Origin: Kamptonema formosum PCC 10802
GTDB lineage: Bacteria > Cyanobacteriota > Cyanobacteriia > Cyanobacteriales > Oscillatoriaceae
NCBI RefSeq assembly: GCF_000332335.1
Contig: NZ_KB235948.1
Coordinates: forward strand, 327,033-391,032
DNA: 64,000 nt
Direction: 5' to 3'
The notes beneath the pieces were generated by a model. It worked only from the letters and a program-made list of their open reading frames with translations, was not told the DNA's origin and did no database searches. Made by a program: the position numbers and the translations under genes. This document shows, in pieces, positions 37,765 to 46,470 of the stretch (position 1 is its first letter; every line of letters begins with the position of its first letter).

Positions 37765-37922
37765 ATTAGTGAGGTTCTGAGAAACCGGGGTTCTCAGGCA
37801 TAGTTCATCCAACTGAGATCCGCTCTATAGCTCACTCAAATCCTTGCAATTTCTCTCTCTTCTCTGGGCGATCCTTCACGGGGGCGGTTTATAAACAGGA
37901 CTTACGCAGGGACACTTAATGT

Positions 37923-37962
37923 GGTGTGGGGTGGGTTACGCTATCGCTAACCCACCCTACTT
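37923..37962. repeat. Palindromic GTGGGTTACGC...AACCCACCC repeat
   Basis: GGGTGGGTTACGCTATCGC followed by TAACCCACCCTAC forms a hairpin of a type very common between cyanobacterial genes. It lies between the J-domain gene and the third dynamin gene. Confidence 0.6.
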
Positions 37963-37979
37963 AAATAAGGGGGAGGGGG

Positions 37980-39659
37980 CTACTCAGCCAAGCTCGCCCT
38001 CACCGACTCCAACTCCTGAGTCAAATTATCCACTAAATTGCGCGCGAACTCCAGCTGGTGGCGCTGGTTAACAATCTCCACCGGCTCCTCAGACACATTA
38101 AAACTAATCACCTTCCCAACCTTTTCCTCATATTCGCGAAGCGCCGAGAAAGCGTCAGTGCTGAAGCGAGTCAGATAGTTCTCAGCCGCCTTAGCGTAAG
38201 CTTCTTGTACCTGACTCAGATAAGAGGCTGAAGTTGAAGGTTCGGGCGTTTCTGGCTCTCCAGCCTGATTGAGGAGATAAGCAGCACCGGCAGCCACAGC
38301 CGCACCAACCGGCCCACCTAAAACCCAACCCAGCCCAGTCGCAATCGCCACCGGCGCAGCGCCACTCGACGACGACTTAGAAGCCGCTGGCGGAGGCGGT
38401 AGCAACACTTCTGGAGCGCCAGGAAATGGTATAATTAGATCGCCCGGATGCTGGCGATTGAAAAACTGGCAAGCCTTATTCACCCAGCTGACAATTGCCT
38501 GCTGCTGTGCTATAATCTCCTGCCGGAATCGCCCGCTTTCCCAAGTGCTAAACTCACCTTGCTGCAGCGCCGCCGCCAGTTCAGATTGAAAGCCATCTAT
38601 AAGTTTTGGCAAGTACAGCCAGCTCTGAAAATCAGAGACACTCCCTTCAAACCCCTGTTTAATCAGTTTCTCCGCCCTTTGCTGAATCTGAATCTTAGCA
38701 TTGCGCTTGTCTTCAGCCGCTCGCAAGCCGGTGGCGATCGCGTCCACCTTGGCGCGCAGCGCGTCGCGCACCTGAGTTCCGCTGGCGATCGCGCGGGGGA
38801 GCCGGCTTGCCGTCTTCTCTTTTTCCACCGCCACAATACTTTGCAGCGCCGATTCAAACATCCCGAATCCCGTCACCTGTAAGGCAGACATATCTCCTTT
38901 CAGCCACGCTCTCAAAGCCGGCAGGGCGTCAACCCGATACAGGTTGCTGATATTATTCGGCAGTTGTGAGCGAAAACTTTCCGCCACAAAACGCATGCGG
39001 TTGCTAACTTCTTTTTGCTCTTCAGTTTCCAGCAAATTCATGAAATTGACCGCAAACACAACCGTTTTAATCCCCCGGTCAAGCAGCCAATCTCGCAGGT
39101 TTTCCCGCTCGCCCAAGGTCATGAGCTTGCGAGCGTCTAGCACCTGAACCACCAAATCTGCAGTTAGCAGTTGGTCGCGCACCAAATTATCTTGGGCTTC
39201 CCGGTCATTCGTACCCGGCAGATCCAGCAGTTCCACACCCGTTTGCAGGAAGGGATGCGGGCAAAAAACCTCGACAGATGCCACATCGCCGCGCATCCGT
39301 CTTTGCTCGTCCAGGATAGCGTATTCCTTGAGTACCTCAGTGCCGGCTTTGCTAATTTCCGTGCCATCTGTTAGGACAATCCGAGTGTGCGGCGCGTCGC
39401 CATACCGGACACGAATCGCAGCGCCGGTGGTGGGAATCAAATCGATGGGTAAGGTGCGGGTTCCCAGCAAGGCATTGAGCAGGGTTGATTTGCCGTAATT
39501 GAACGGGCCAAATACAGCAATCCGAAAGATTGGACTTGCGAGGTGGTCGCATATTGATGTGACATCCCGATAAAGCTGTGAGGTTTTGTCGAGTTCCAGC
39601 ACGCCGAGTGCGGATTTAAGGGTAGTTACAAGGTTCTGATAGGATTCCTGCCGGTGCAT
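37980..39659 (-). CDS. Dynamin-like GTPase
   Basis: A 559-aa GTPase. G1 is GPFNYGKST (51-59), G2 the Thr in IPTTGAAI, G3 is DLPGTND, and a G4-like VNFMNLL follows, the dynamin/GBP pattern rather than that of translation factors. The rest is helical, with a Gly/Ala-rich hydrophobic stretch (VAIATGLGWVLGGPVGAAVAAGAAYLL, about 425-455) that could insert in a membrane. It is shorter than, and only distantly similar to, the two BDLP-type genes next to it. Probable role: membrane remodelling or fusion, or response to membrane damage; not testable from sequence. Confidence 0.88.
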   Translation of the reverse strand: MHRQESYQNLVTTLKSALGVLELDKTSQLYRDVTSICDHLASPIFRIAVFGPFNYGKSTLLNALLGTRTLPIDLIPTTGAAIRVRYGDAPHTRIVLTDGTEISKAGTEVLKEYAILDEQRRMRGDVASVEVFCPHPFLQTGVELLDLPGTNDREAQDNLVRDQLLTADLVVQVLDARKLMTLGERENLRDWLLDRGIKTVVFAVNFMNLLETEEQKEVSNRMRFVAESFRSQLPNNISNLYRVDALPALRAWLKGDMSALQVTGFGMFESALQSIVAVEKEKTASRLPRAIASGTQVRDALRAKVDAIATGLRAAEDKRNAKIQIQQRAEKLIKQGFEGSVSDFQSWLYLPKLIDGFQSELAAALQQGEFSTWESGRFRQEIIAQQQAIVSWVNKACQFFNRQHPGDLIIPFPGAPEVLLPPPPAASKSSSSGAAPVAIATGLGWVLGGPVGAAVAAGAAYLLNQAGEPETPEPSTSASYLSQVQEAYAKAAENYLTRFSTDAFSALREYEEKVGKVISFNVSEEPVEIVNQRHQLEFARNLVDNLTQELESVRASLAE

Positions 39660-39788
39660 AGTGCTTTTACCACACCCTCCAAAGTGATATTTCTAGAATC
39701 TGGGAAATTTAAAATTAAAAACTGAATAGGACGGCTGTCCCACTCCCGGGACAGGCGGGATGCCTGTCCTGCGCCCCGATGCCGGTCT

Positions 39789-41867
39789 TCAGCTCAAAGA
39801 TACCAGGAATTCCTGATAAGCCGTGTCAACACTTCGCGCTTCCGAAAAAACATCAGCCTCCAACTTCTTCAGGCGCTGCAATTCCGCCCCGCGATTGATT
39901 TCATAAGACTCCTTTTGCTTGAGCAGATTGTCTAGCTCCGCCTTCCGCGCCGAAATGTCATCATTCACCCGATTCATAACTTCGCGTTCGTAAGCGTCAA
40001 AGCACTCCTGCACCGCACTGTTAATAGGCTGCCACTGCTCTTGAGCCACCTGAGGCAAATGTTTCACCAGCTCTTTCTTGAGAGCCTTCACCAATTCTTT
40101 GCGGGCTTGATCCGCTTGCAGCACACCCATTCCCAGCCCCAGCAGCGCCAGCGCAAGAGGTCCCATCATCACCCCGAAAACCGAAGCCGCAATCACTGAA
40201 ATACTGGTCACAGTCAGGAAATTCAGCATAATATTTTTCCAGTCAAAACCGGCACCCGCCAGCGCCACACCGGCAAAGTTCCCCGACGCCAGAGAAATCA
40301 GCCCCATTGCCCACCGCGCCCAGCCCGGAGAATCATCCTCCCCAGAAGTGCTCCCCCCGACAGCAATCTTTTGCCCCGTCAGCTTCTCCGTAATCTTGTC
40401 CGTCACCTGCGCGTAGGAAGCCCCATAGTTCGCCGCACTTTTCGACAGCCCGAGGAAAGCCGCATCCATCTCCCGCTGAGCCGTCAGACTCCACTCAGCA
40501 AACTTGTCATTCACATACCGATCGAATGCCTCACCGAGGGCTTTCTCAAACGCTTTCCGTTTCCCGGCATCAAAGAACTCCATCAGCCGCAACTCGGGCT
40601 GGTAGCGCAAGAAATCCGTTTCAAAGCTATTCCCCAAATTCAGGACATAAGTGCGAAAAGAATCAGCAATCCCTCTCGCCTTGCTGTCCCGCACTGTTCT
40701 AATCTCGTCTTTAAACTGGTCGCGAATATTTGCCAGTTTGTTAAACTCCGGCTCAACCGAGCTAATCCTCTGCTTCAATTCATTGACATCCTGGTCAAGT
40801 AATGGCAGCCGGCGCTCAATCGCTTCCCGCACGCGGGCGGAAGTCTGGCGCGCCAGAGTGCGCGCTTGCCGAAATTCCGAAATTGCCCGCTCCTTCGTCA
40901 AAAACGTGTTGAGTGCGCCGAGAAACTCTTGGAACCCAGTCCCCGCCAGAGAAGCAGAAGCATCCTTCAGCCGCCGGCGCAGCGCTTTAATTGCCGAAAT
41001 CTCAAACACCCGCTCATCATAAATATCCTGCCCGTCCACCACGCAATATTCAGCCAGGTTAGCTTTAAAGACTTGCCGCAGCCGGTGTTCCGCTGCTTGC
41101 AATTCTTCCTCGTCATCAGGGTCAATCAAACTCTCCCGCACCTGGTCCCACGCATTAATCAGAAAGAAAACACTCAACCCCCGCCCTTTGATATAATTTT
41201 CCAGATAGCGGCGCTCTCCCAGCGTGCAGGGTTGCGACGCCCTCAGCACAAACAGGATGGCGTGGCAATTGTTAATATACCCCAGGGATAGCTCGTTGCG
41301 CGCCTCCGTATCATTGAGTCCGGGACTGTCCACAATTTCCACCCCCTTTTCCAGGAGAGAAAGAGGGTACTCCACCACAGCGCAGTCAACGTCGGGAAAG
41401 GCTTGCCGCTTCTCTTGCTCCAGCTTCTTTGCCTCAGCGGGGTCAATAGTGTAATCCTGCTTAAAGCTTTTAAAGTCCGTCTCTTTCGGGCTTTTGCCAT
41501 CGTTAAAGTAAACCGTCACTTTCTTCTCCGCCCCATAGCGCAAAACCGTGAGCAGCGCCGTGCAGGGATTGACGTCAGACGGCAACAAGTTCTCGCCGAT
41601 TAAAGCATTTAGAAACGTACTCTTCCCCCGCTTCATATCCCCTAACACCAGGAGCCGGAACACACCCTGCCGCAAATTATTGCTGGCGGCGGTGATATCT
41701 TCTATCTCTCTTTCTAAACCCAGTTCCCCAGAAGTCTGCTTTCCTTCGGCTTCGGCTCGCTGTATGGTTTCAGCCATCCCGCCCAGACACCGCGCCACTT
41801 CAGAGCGCACTCGGGCCACTTTTTCCAAATCGCTGAGGAAATTTTCCGTTTCTATTTTGTAACTCAT
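39789..41867 (-). CDS. Bacterial dynamin-like protein (BDLP-type), copy 1
   Basis: A 692-aa dynamin-family GTPase: G1 GDMKRGKST (76-84), Thr in DVNPCTALLTVL, G3 DSPGLND, G4-like LINAWDQ. Long helical stalk segments follow (LPLLDQDVNELKQRISSVEPEFNKL) and a hydrophobic region (about 510-600: WARWAMGLISLASGNFAGVALAG..., VTSISVIAASVFGVMMGPLALALLGLG) in the place of the membrane-inserting paddle of Nostoc BDLP. The ATG at 41867 (MSYKIETENF) gives exactly the length of the neighbouring paralogue; a longer frame upstream is only the AGAAACCCGGTTTCT repeat. GTP-dependent polymerisation on lipid bilayers is known for the family. Tandem bacterial dynamins often work as hetero-pairs. Confidence 0.92.
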   Translation of the reverse strand: MSYKIETENFLSDLEKVARVRSEVARCLGGMAETIQRAEAEGKQTSGELGLEREIEDITAASNNLRQGVFRLLVLGDMKRGKSTFLNALIGENLLPSDVNPCTALLTVLRYGAEKKVTVYFNDGKSPKETDFKSFKQDYTIDPAEAKKLEQEKRQAFPDVDCAVVEYPLSLLEKGVEIVDSPGLNDTEARNELSLGYINNCHAILFVLRASQPCTLGERRYLENYIKGRGLSVFFLINAWDQVRESLIDPDDEEELQAAEHRLRQVFKANLAEYCVVDGQDIYDERVFEISAIKALRRRLKDASASLAGTGFQEFLGALNTFLTKERAISEFRQARTLARQTSARVREAIERRLPLLDQDVNELKQRISSVEPEFNKLANIRDQFKDEIRTVRDSKARGIADSFRTYVLNLGNSFETDFLRYQPELRLMEFFDAGKRKAFEKALGEAFDRYVNDKFAEWSLTAQREMDAAFLGLSKSAANYGASYAQVTDKITEKLTGQKIAVGGSTSGEDDSPGWARWAMGLISLASGNFAGVALAGAGFDWKNIMLNFLTVTSISVIAASVFGVMMGPLALALLGLGMGVLQADQARKELVKALKKELVKHLPQVAQEQWQPINSAVQECFDAYEREVMNRVNDDISARKAELDNLLKQKESYEINRGAELQRLKKLEADVFSEARSVDTAYQEFLVSLS

Positions 41868-41887
41868 CTTTGTTGCATTTAGGGTAA

Positions 41888-41965
41888 AGAAACCCGGTTT
41901 CTCCCAGAAACCGGGTTTCTGGCTACCGGTGAACAAACCCGGTTTCTCCCAGAAACCGGGTTTCT
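41888..41965. repeat. Two AGAAACCCGGTTTCT hairpins between the BDLP genes
   Basis: Hairpin 1 has a perfect 15-base arm (41888-41902) paired with 41906-41920 over a CCC loop; hairpin 2 pairs 41935-41947 with 41951-41963 over the same loop. The unit recurs singly or as half-sites at 28121, 37782, 46268, 52415, 55442, 55518 and 55567. Between two co-directional genes it may set their relative expression. Confidence 0.88.
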
Positions 41966-41975
41966 GAGTAAAATT

Positions 41976-44054
41976 TTAGCCCGAGTAGGACAGTAATTGC
42001 TGCCACACAGAGTCAATGCTGCGACATTCCGACAGCACACCGGCATCCAAAGCTCGCAGCCGGCTGACTTCTGTCTCCCGATTAATTTCACGGGACTCCT
42101 TTTGCTGGAGCAGATTATCTAACTCAGCCTTTCTGGCCTTAATGTCATCACTCACCCGCTTGGTCACTTCACGCTCGTACACCTCAAAACACTCTTTTAC
42201 AGTATCGCACACCGGCTGCCACTGCTCCTGCGCCAGCTGGGGCAGATATCTCACAAACTCTTTCTTGGTGGCGCTCAGAAAATCTTTCCGCGCTTCATCC
42301 GCCTGAAAAGCGCCAACCCCCAACCCGACGAGCGCCATCCCCAGCGGTCCGAGAAATGTTCCCGTGAAAATCACTAAAAAGCTGCTGATGCCAATCACAG
42401 CGAACCAGTTGACCAGGATATTTTTCCAGTCGAAACCGGCACCGGCGAGCGCCACACCGGCAATATTCCCCGTAGCTAATGAGAAAAACCCCATCGCCCA
42501 ACTCGCCCATCCGGGCGAACTGTCCTCCGTCTCGATATGGGTGCCGGCGGATACTTTTTGCCCGGTCAGCTTTTCCGTCATCGCATCTATCACCTGACTG
42601 TAGCTCGCGCCATAGCTCGCCGCACTCCGCGCCAATTCCGCAAAAGCCTCCCTCATCTCCCGCTCCGCAGTTAATTCCCAAGCCGCTATCTTATCATTGA
42701 TGTACTGATCGAACGCCCGCTTGAAGGCAGCATTAAACTCTTCCCGCCTGCCCTTGCTCAGGAAATCCAGAAAGCCCAAGTCTGGCTGGTAGCGCAAGAA
42801 ATCTGACTCAAAGGTATTGCCTAAATTCAAAATATATGCCCGAAAGGAATCAGCAATTGCCCTGGCCTTGCGGTCCCGCACGATTCTAATTTCCTCCTGA
42901 AATTGATCGCGAATCTCAGCGAGTTTCTCGAACTCAGGTCCAACGGAGCTAATCCGGCGTTTCAATTCATCCACATCCCGTTCCAGCAAAGGGATGCGGC
43001 GCTCAATCCCTTCGTGCGTCCGGCTGTAAGTTTGGCGTGCCAGAGTGCGAGCTTGTCGCAATTCCGCCACAGCCCTTTCCTGCGTCAAAAAGGTATTCAG
43101 TGCGGCCAAAAACTCTGGAAAGCCGGTTCCCTCAAGAGAATCCTCTGGGTCCTTCACCCGCCGGCGCAGCGCCAGCAGCGACGAAATCTCAAACACCCGC
43201 TCCTCATACAGATCGTCCCCATCCACCTGACAGTAGTCAGCCAGGTTACTTTGAAAAACCAGCCGCAGTTTTTCCTCAGCTTCTTTGATCTCCTCCCCAT
43301 CATCCGGGTCAACCAGTCCTTTTCCGATCTCATCCCAAGCATTAATCAAGAAGAAAACCGTTAACCCCCGACCTTTGATATAATTGTCTAGGTAGCGGCG
43401 CTCCTCCAGCGTGCAGGGCTGTGACGCCCTGAACACGAACAGGATAGCCTGACAGCTGTTAATATAATTCAGCGCCAGTTCGTTTCGCGCTTCTGTATCA
43501 TTTAGCCCCGGACTGTCAACAATTTCCACTCCTTTTTCCAGCACCGGCAGGGGATACTCCACCACGGCATAGCTGACGTCGGGAAAGGCTTGCTTTTTCT
43601 GCGCTTCCAGTTGCTTCGCCTCGCTGGGGTCAATCGTGTATCGCTCTTTAAAAGTTTTGAAATCCAGCTTCTCCGGACGCCCGCCGGTTTTAAAGTAAAC
43701 GGTAACTTTCTTTTCTGTTCCGTAGCGCAGCACCGTCAGCACCGCCGTACAGGGATTCACGTCAGCCGGCAGCAAGTTTTCCCCGATTAAGGCATTGAGA
43801 AAAGTGCTTTTGCCCCGCTTCATGTCCCCTAAAACGAGAAGCCGGAACACCCCCTGCCGCAAATTCTTACTCGCAAGAGTGAGGTCTTCTATCTCACTTT
43901 CTAAACCCAATTTTCCCGATGCCTTCTCTCCCTCTATTTCAGCCCGATTCAGAGTTTGCGCAATCTCACTCAAATGATTGGCGATTCCCTGCCGCGTTCT
44001 GGCCACTCGATCCAAATCGTTCAGGAAGCTGACGGTTTCAACTTTCGCTTTCAT
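41976..44054 (-). CDS. Bacterial dynamin-like protein (BDLP-type), copy 2
   Basis: A 692-aa paralogue of the protein at 39789-41867, same length and domain order: G1 GDMKRGKST, DVNPCTAVLTVL, G3 DSPGLND, LINAWDE, helical stalk, hydrophobic paddle-like region (WASWAMGFFSLATGNIAGVALAG; WFAVIGISSFLVIFTGTFLGPLGMALVGLG) and a C-terminal helical bundle. The two are strongly similar but clearly diverged throughout, consistent with an old tandem duplication kept because both are needed, for example as a hetero-oligomer. It is upstream of copy 1 on the same strand, 108 bases apart, with two hairpins in the gap. Confidence 0.92.
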   Translation of the reverse strand: MKAKVETVSFLNDLDRVARTRQGIANHLSEIAQTLNRAEIEGEKASGKLGLESEIEDLTLASKNLRQGVFRLLVLGDMKRGKSTFLNALIGENLLPADVNPCTAVLTVLRYGTEKKVTVYFKTGGRPEKLDFKTFKERYTIDPSEAKQLEAQKKQAFPDVSYAVVEYPLPVLEKGVEIVDSPGLNDTEARNELALNYINSCQAILFVFRASQPCTLEERRYLDNYIKGRGLTVFFLINAWDEIGKGLVDPDDGEEIKEAEEKLRLVFQSNLADYCQVDGDDLYEERVFEISSLLALRRRVKDPEDSLEGTGFPEFLAALNTFLTQERAVAELRQARTLARQTYSRTHEGIERRIPLLERDVDELKRRISSVGPEFEKLAEIRDQFQEEIRIVRDRKARAIADSFRAYILNLGNTFESDFLRYQPDLGFLDFLSKGRREEFNAAFKRAFDQYINDKIAAWELTAEREMREAFAELARSAASYGASYSQVIDAMTEKLTGQKVSAGTHIETEDSSPGWASWAMGFFSLATGNIAGVALAGAGFDWKNILVNWFAVIGISSFLVIFTGTFLGPLGMALVGLGVGAFQADEARKDFLSATKKEFVRYLPQLAQEQWQPVCDTVKECFEVYEREVTKRVSDDIKARKAELDNLLQQKESREINRETEVSRLRALDAGVLSECRSIDSVWQQLLSYSG

Positions 44055-44260
44055 GTTTGTTATTTGAGAATCTATTATGTTTGGACAGCAATGAATCTGC
44101 CGGTTAGGAACCTGGGGGGTGCGAACGGGTTAGCTATGGAATCCAAAACAGCCAGGTTTTCACCGTAAAACTGCTTTTGGCTTTTGCTCTTATTCGCGTT
44201 AATTATTTAAATCTTTTTCTTTTCATCTCCCGCCCGCAAATCCCCTGACTTGCCAAGAGT
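44055..44260. other. Intergenic gap in the dynamin gene run
   Basis: About 200 bases with no gene; may contain a promoter for the BDLP genes. No clear motif was recognised. Confidence 0.35.
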
Positions 44261-44590
44261 CTAGCGCTCTTTTCTCTCTGACTCAAAGAAGAGTTTGTAT
44301 GCGATAAAGCCGAGCCCGCCCACCACAATTACAGCCGTTATCCCCTGAGCCAGCTGAAAAGCAACAACCCCAGCAATAACAAGGGCCATAAACTTCCCCA
44401 CTTGCGCCAGTCTCTTGTACCACACGGCTAGGGAGCCCTCAAGCTGCTGGTGCTTCTTGGTTTGGTACAGGGGCGGCTCCTGTCGCTCAATTTCCGCCTC
44501 TATTTCCCGGAGTCGAATCGCACGCTCTCGCTCTTGTAGCTCTCGTTCCCGTTGCTGAAGATCCCTGTCTGGTTCTTTTGGAGCATTCAT
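44261..44590 (-). CDS. Coiled-coil membrane protein, conserved hypothetical
   Basis: A 109-aa protein. Residues 1-45 are extremely charged and helical (LQQRERELQERERAIRLREIEAEIERQ), then a short linker (PPLYQTKKHQ), and two adjacent hydrophobic segments (about 66-82 and 84-101: FMALVIAGVVAFQLAQG; ITAVIVVGGLGFIAYKLFF) likely forming a membrane hairpin. It ends ESERKER. I recognise the type as a cyanobacterial conserved hypothetical, without a name. It is first in the minus-strand run that continues with three dynamin-like GTPases, so it could serve as a membrane receptor or anchor for them; that is inference from position. Confidence 0.75.
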   Translation of the reverse strand: MNAPKEPDRDLQQRERELQERERAIRLREIEAEIERQEPPLYQTKKHQQLEGSLAVWYKRLAQVGKFMALVIAGVVAFQLAQGITAVIVVGGLGFIAYKLFFESERKER

Positions 44591-45588
44591 CTGTGTTACC
44601 CTTTCTAAGACTACAGCGGTGTCTGAAAAGTTTTGCCATAAATATGCAAATAGCTACTCTACTATTTAAACATCTTCTTGCCGCATCTCCTAGGTATTTT
44701 CGTTAAAATATTGTGAATAAATATGAACTTTACCGTTTATATTCATGCGTTCTGGCATCCCTGCCGGCGGAATTTAACGCCCCGGCAATTTTTCTCTGGC
44801 TGGATTTTAGATAACCTCTCACACCCTTTCCGATGGCATCGTTTGTGTTTCTTCGCGCCACGCAAAGAAGCTGCAATCTATCTCCAGAATTCCCCCGCTC
44901 CCTCGCTACAGAGCGACCGAGATCCCCTGCTATCCCAAAACGAAGCAGCCGGACATCCTATCATAGAGGCCGGTTGGCAGCGCTCCCCCGCTCTCATCTG
45001 GCCAGCTTAATGAGAATAAACGCGCAGAGAATCGGGCTGTTGCGTGAGGGTTTCCGATTAGCTCTGATTATCAAAAAAAAGCATTACAGGGGCAATCACT
45101 TATAAAAGAGGCCAGACGCTCTTGCGCCGGCCCAACCTGCCGGTGCCACCGAAAGCCCGGGTGCGGGAGAGAAATATTTCTGCCAAAGCTCCGAAAGCCG
45201 CCACTCTCCCCACACCGCAGCAGCTGAACAGCGCCGGCCCACAGGGAGCCACTGATGGCCAAAACCCCCTCGCCGCAAGCTGGCGAGCGGCGGCGATCCG
45301 AGAGACGGGCTCGTTTCAAAGCCCAATCCCTACGCGAGCGCCCTTTCCAGTGTGCTAAGCTGTAGTCTGTGATCTGGATTTAGTTGTGGGATGTTTTCTT
45401 CGCTACAGAACTGCGAGAGACTCCTGCCGAAAACCTACTCGTTTCCGGTAAATTCCGGCAAACGGAGGGAAGAGGCAGCAATCAGTCCCAGCAATGGGAC
45501 TCCGTTGGGGAGAGCCATCATACCTGGGGGTGCACGCCAGCCCGCCGCCCTATCGCCAGCTATTAAGTAAGCCCGTCTGGATGCGACC
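44591..45588. other. About 1 kb without a supportable gene
   Basis: Several short frames occur on both strands but none has a ribosome-binding site, family resemblance or sensible composition. The first part is AT-rich and should include the promoter of the coiled-coil membrane protein gene. Confidence 0.45.
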
Positions 45589-45860
45589 TTAGGAGCCGCT
45601 AAGCGCTCGGCAGTGTAGCTAGTTTAACAAGCGCCCTCAACATTTTCGTGATTCGCAGCGGCTCCTAATAGAGCGGGCACACATTACCCGAGCTATCGGA
45701 GGACACTCGTGTCTAGAAGCGTCGCGCGCGATTGATGCCGGCCTCGCGTCACCCCAGACCCATTAAACCCAGGTGGGGCGCGCCGCGCCAGGGGCGTGAC
45801 AGCCTGATTCCAGATCGAGCCCCACTGAGATTTTTCTAGATTTTTCTAGATTTTTCCGGG
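45589..45860 (+). ncRNA. Candidate structured RNA or leader upstream of rpsU
   Basis: TTAGGAGCCGCT (45589-45600) and AGCGGCTCCTAA (45657-45668) are perfectly complementary over 12 bases and enclose an inner GCGCT/AGCGC stem, giving a branched fold. Farther on, GTCACCCC and GGGGCGTGAC can pair around a central loop (about 45746-45801), followed by three direct repeats of TAGATTTTTC (about 45834-45860). Nothing codes for protein here. It may be a small RNA or the 5' leader of rpsU. I could not match it to a known RNA family, so this is a weak call. Confidence 0.35.
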
Positions 45861-45941
45861 TTCAATGTACCTGACCCCCAACACCTGACAGCTGCAACTG
45901 AGACAGGCAACCCAATCACCTTTAGTAATTAAGGAGCAAGA

Positions 45942-46121
45942 ATGACCCAAGTGGTTCTAGGCGAAAACGAAGGAATTGAATCGGCTCTGCGTCGCTTCAA
46001 ACGTCAAGTCTCCCGAGCGGGGATTTTGGCAGATGTTAAAAATCGCCGGCACTTTGAAACCCCGATCGAGAAACGCAAACGCAAAGCCGTTGCCGCCAGA
46101 CGCAAGAGACGTTTCCGCTAG
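45942..46121 (+). CDS. rpsU: 30S ribosomal protein S21
   Basis: A 59-aa basic protein: [20 protein letters not shown], then [21 protein letters not shown] and an Arg/Lys-rich tail [18 protein letters not shown]. This is a typical cyanobacterial S21, a late-binding small-subunit protein near the anti-Shine-Dalgarno region of 16S rRNA. AAGGAG at 45931-45936 is an ideal ribosome-binding site five bases before the ATG. It appears to be monocistronic, with an unusual GC-rich leader upstream and a strong hairpin about 150 bases downstream. Confidence 0.96.
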   Translation: MTQVVLGENEGIESALRRFKRQVSRAGILADVKNRRHFETPIEKRKRKAVAARRKRRFR

Positions 46122-46218
46122 GAGAGAGTCGCGCGAGCGTCTCTGAAATACCCCAGATTCACTCAAAGCCGCTGGCATCATTTCGGATTTTTTCCGCGCA
46201 ACACTTGAGCCAGTAGAA

Positions 46219-46253
46219 GTAGGGTGCGTTCCCTGGGGGGGGCGCACCCTGCA
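46219..46253. repeat. GTAGGGTGCGTTCCC palindromic repeat
   Basis: GTAGGGTGCGTTCCC followed by GGGGGCGCACCCTGC; a related copy is at 48602-48631 upstream of the kinase gene end. A dispersed intergenic palindrome. Confidence 0.6.
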
Positions 46254-46267
46254 AGCTGAACACTGAA

Positions 46268-46297
46268 AAACCCGGTTTCTTTGAAGAAACCGGGTTT
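46268..46297. terminator. 14-bp perfect hairpin between convergent rpsU and ftsH
   Basis: AAACCCGGTTTCTT, loop TG, AAGAAACCGGGTTT. It belongs to the AGAAACCCGGTTTCT repeat family and sits between two convergent genes, where it could stop transcription from both sides; no long U-tract is present. Confidence 0.5.
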
Positions 46298-46340
46298 GTG
46301 GCCTGAACTTGTCACCGTAGAGAGCCTGTAACTTTACTGT

Positions 46341-46461
46341 TATAGCAGCAGTCATATTGCCAACGGACCTCAGTGGCCTAGGGATAAAAGTGTCCTAATA
46401 AAAGGCGTAGGACAGGCGTCTCGCCTGTCCTACTGTCCTAACCTAAGTGAATACTGCTATA
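46341..46461 (+). mobile_element. MITE-like element, 121 bp
   Basis: Ends TATAGCAGCAGTCATATTG and CCTAAGTGAATACTGCTATA as imperfect inverted repeats, with a GTAGGACAGGCGTCTCGCCT palindrome inside. Same family as 36568-36690. It ends ten bases from the ftsH stop codon. Confidence 0.8.
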
Positions 46462-46470
46462 CCGGCTCGC

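Noticed and set aside
45122-45358. 78-codon frame in the region before rpsU
   Set aside because: Basic/Pro-rich, no ribosome-binding site and no family; judged chance.
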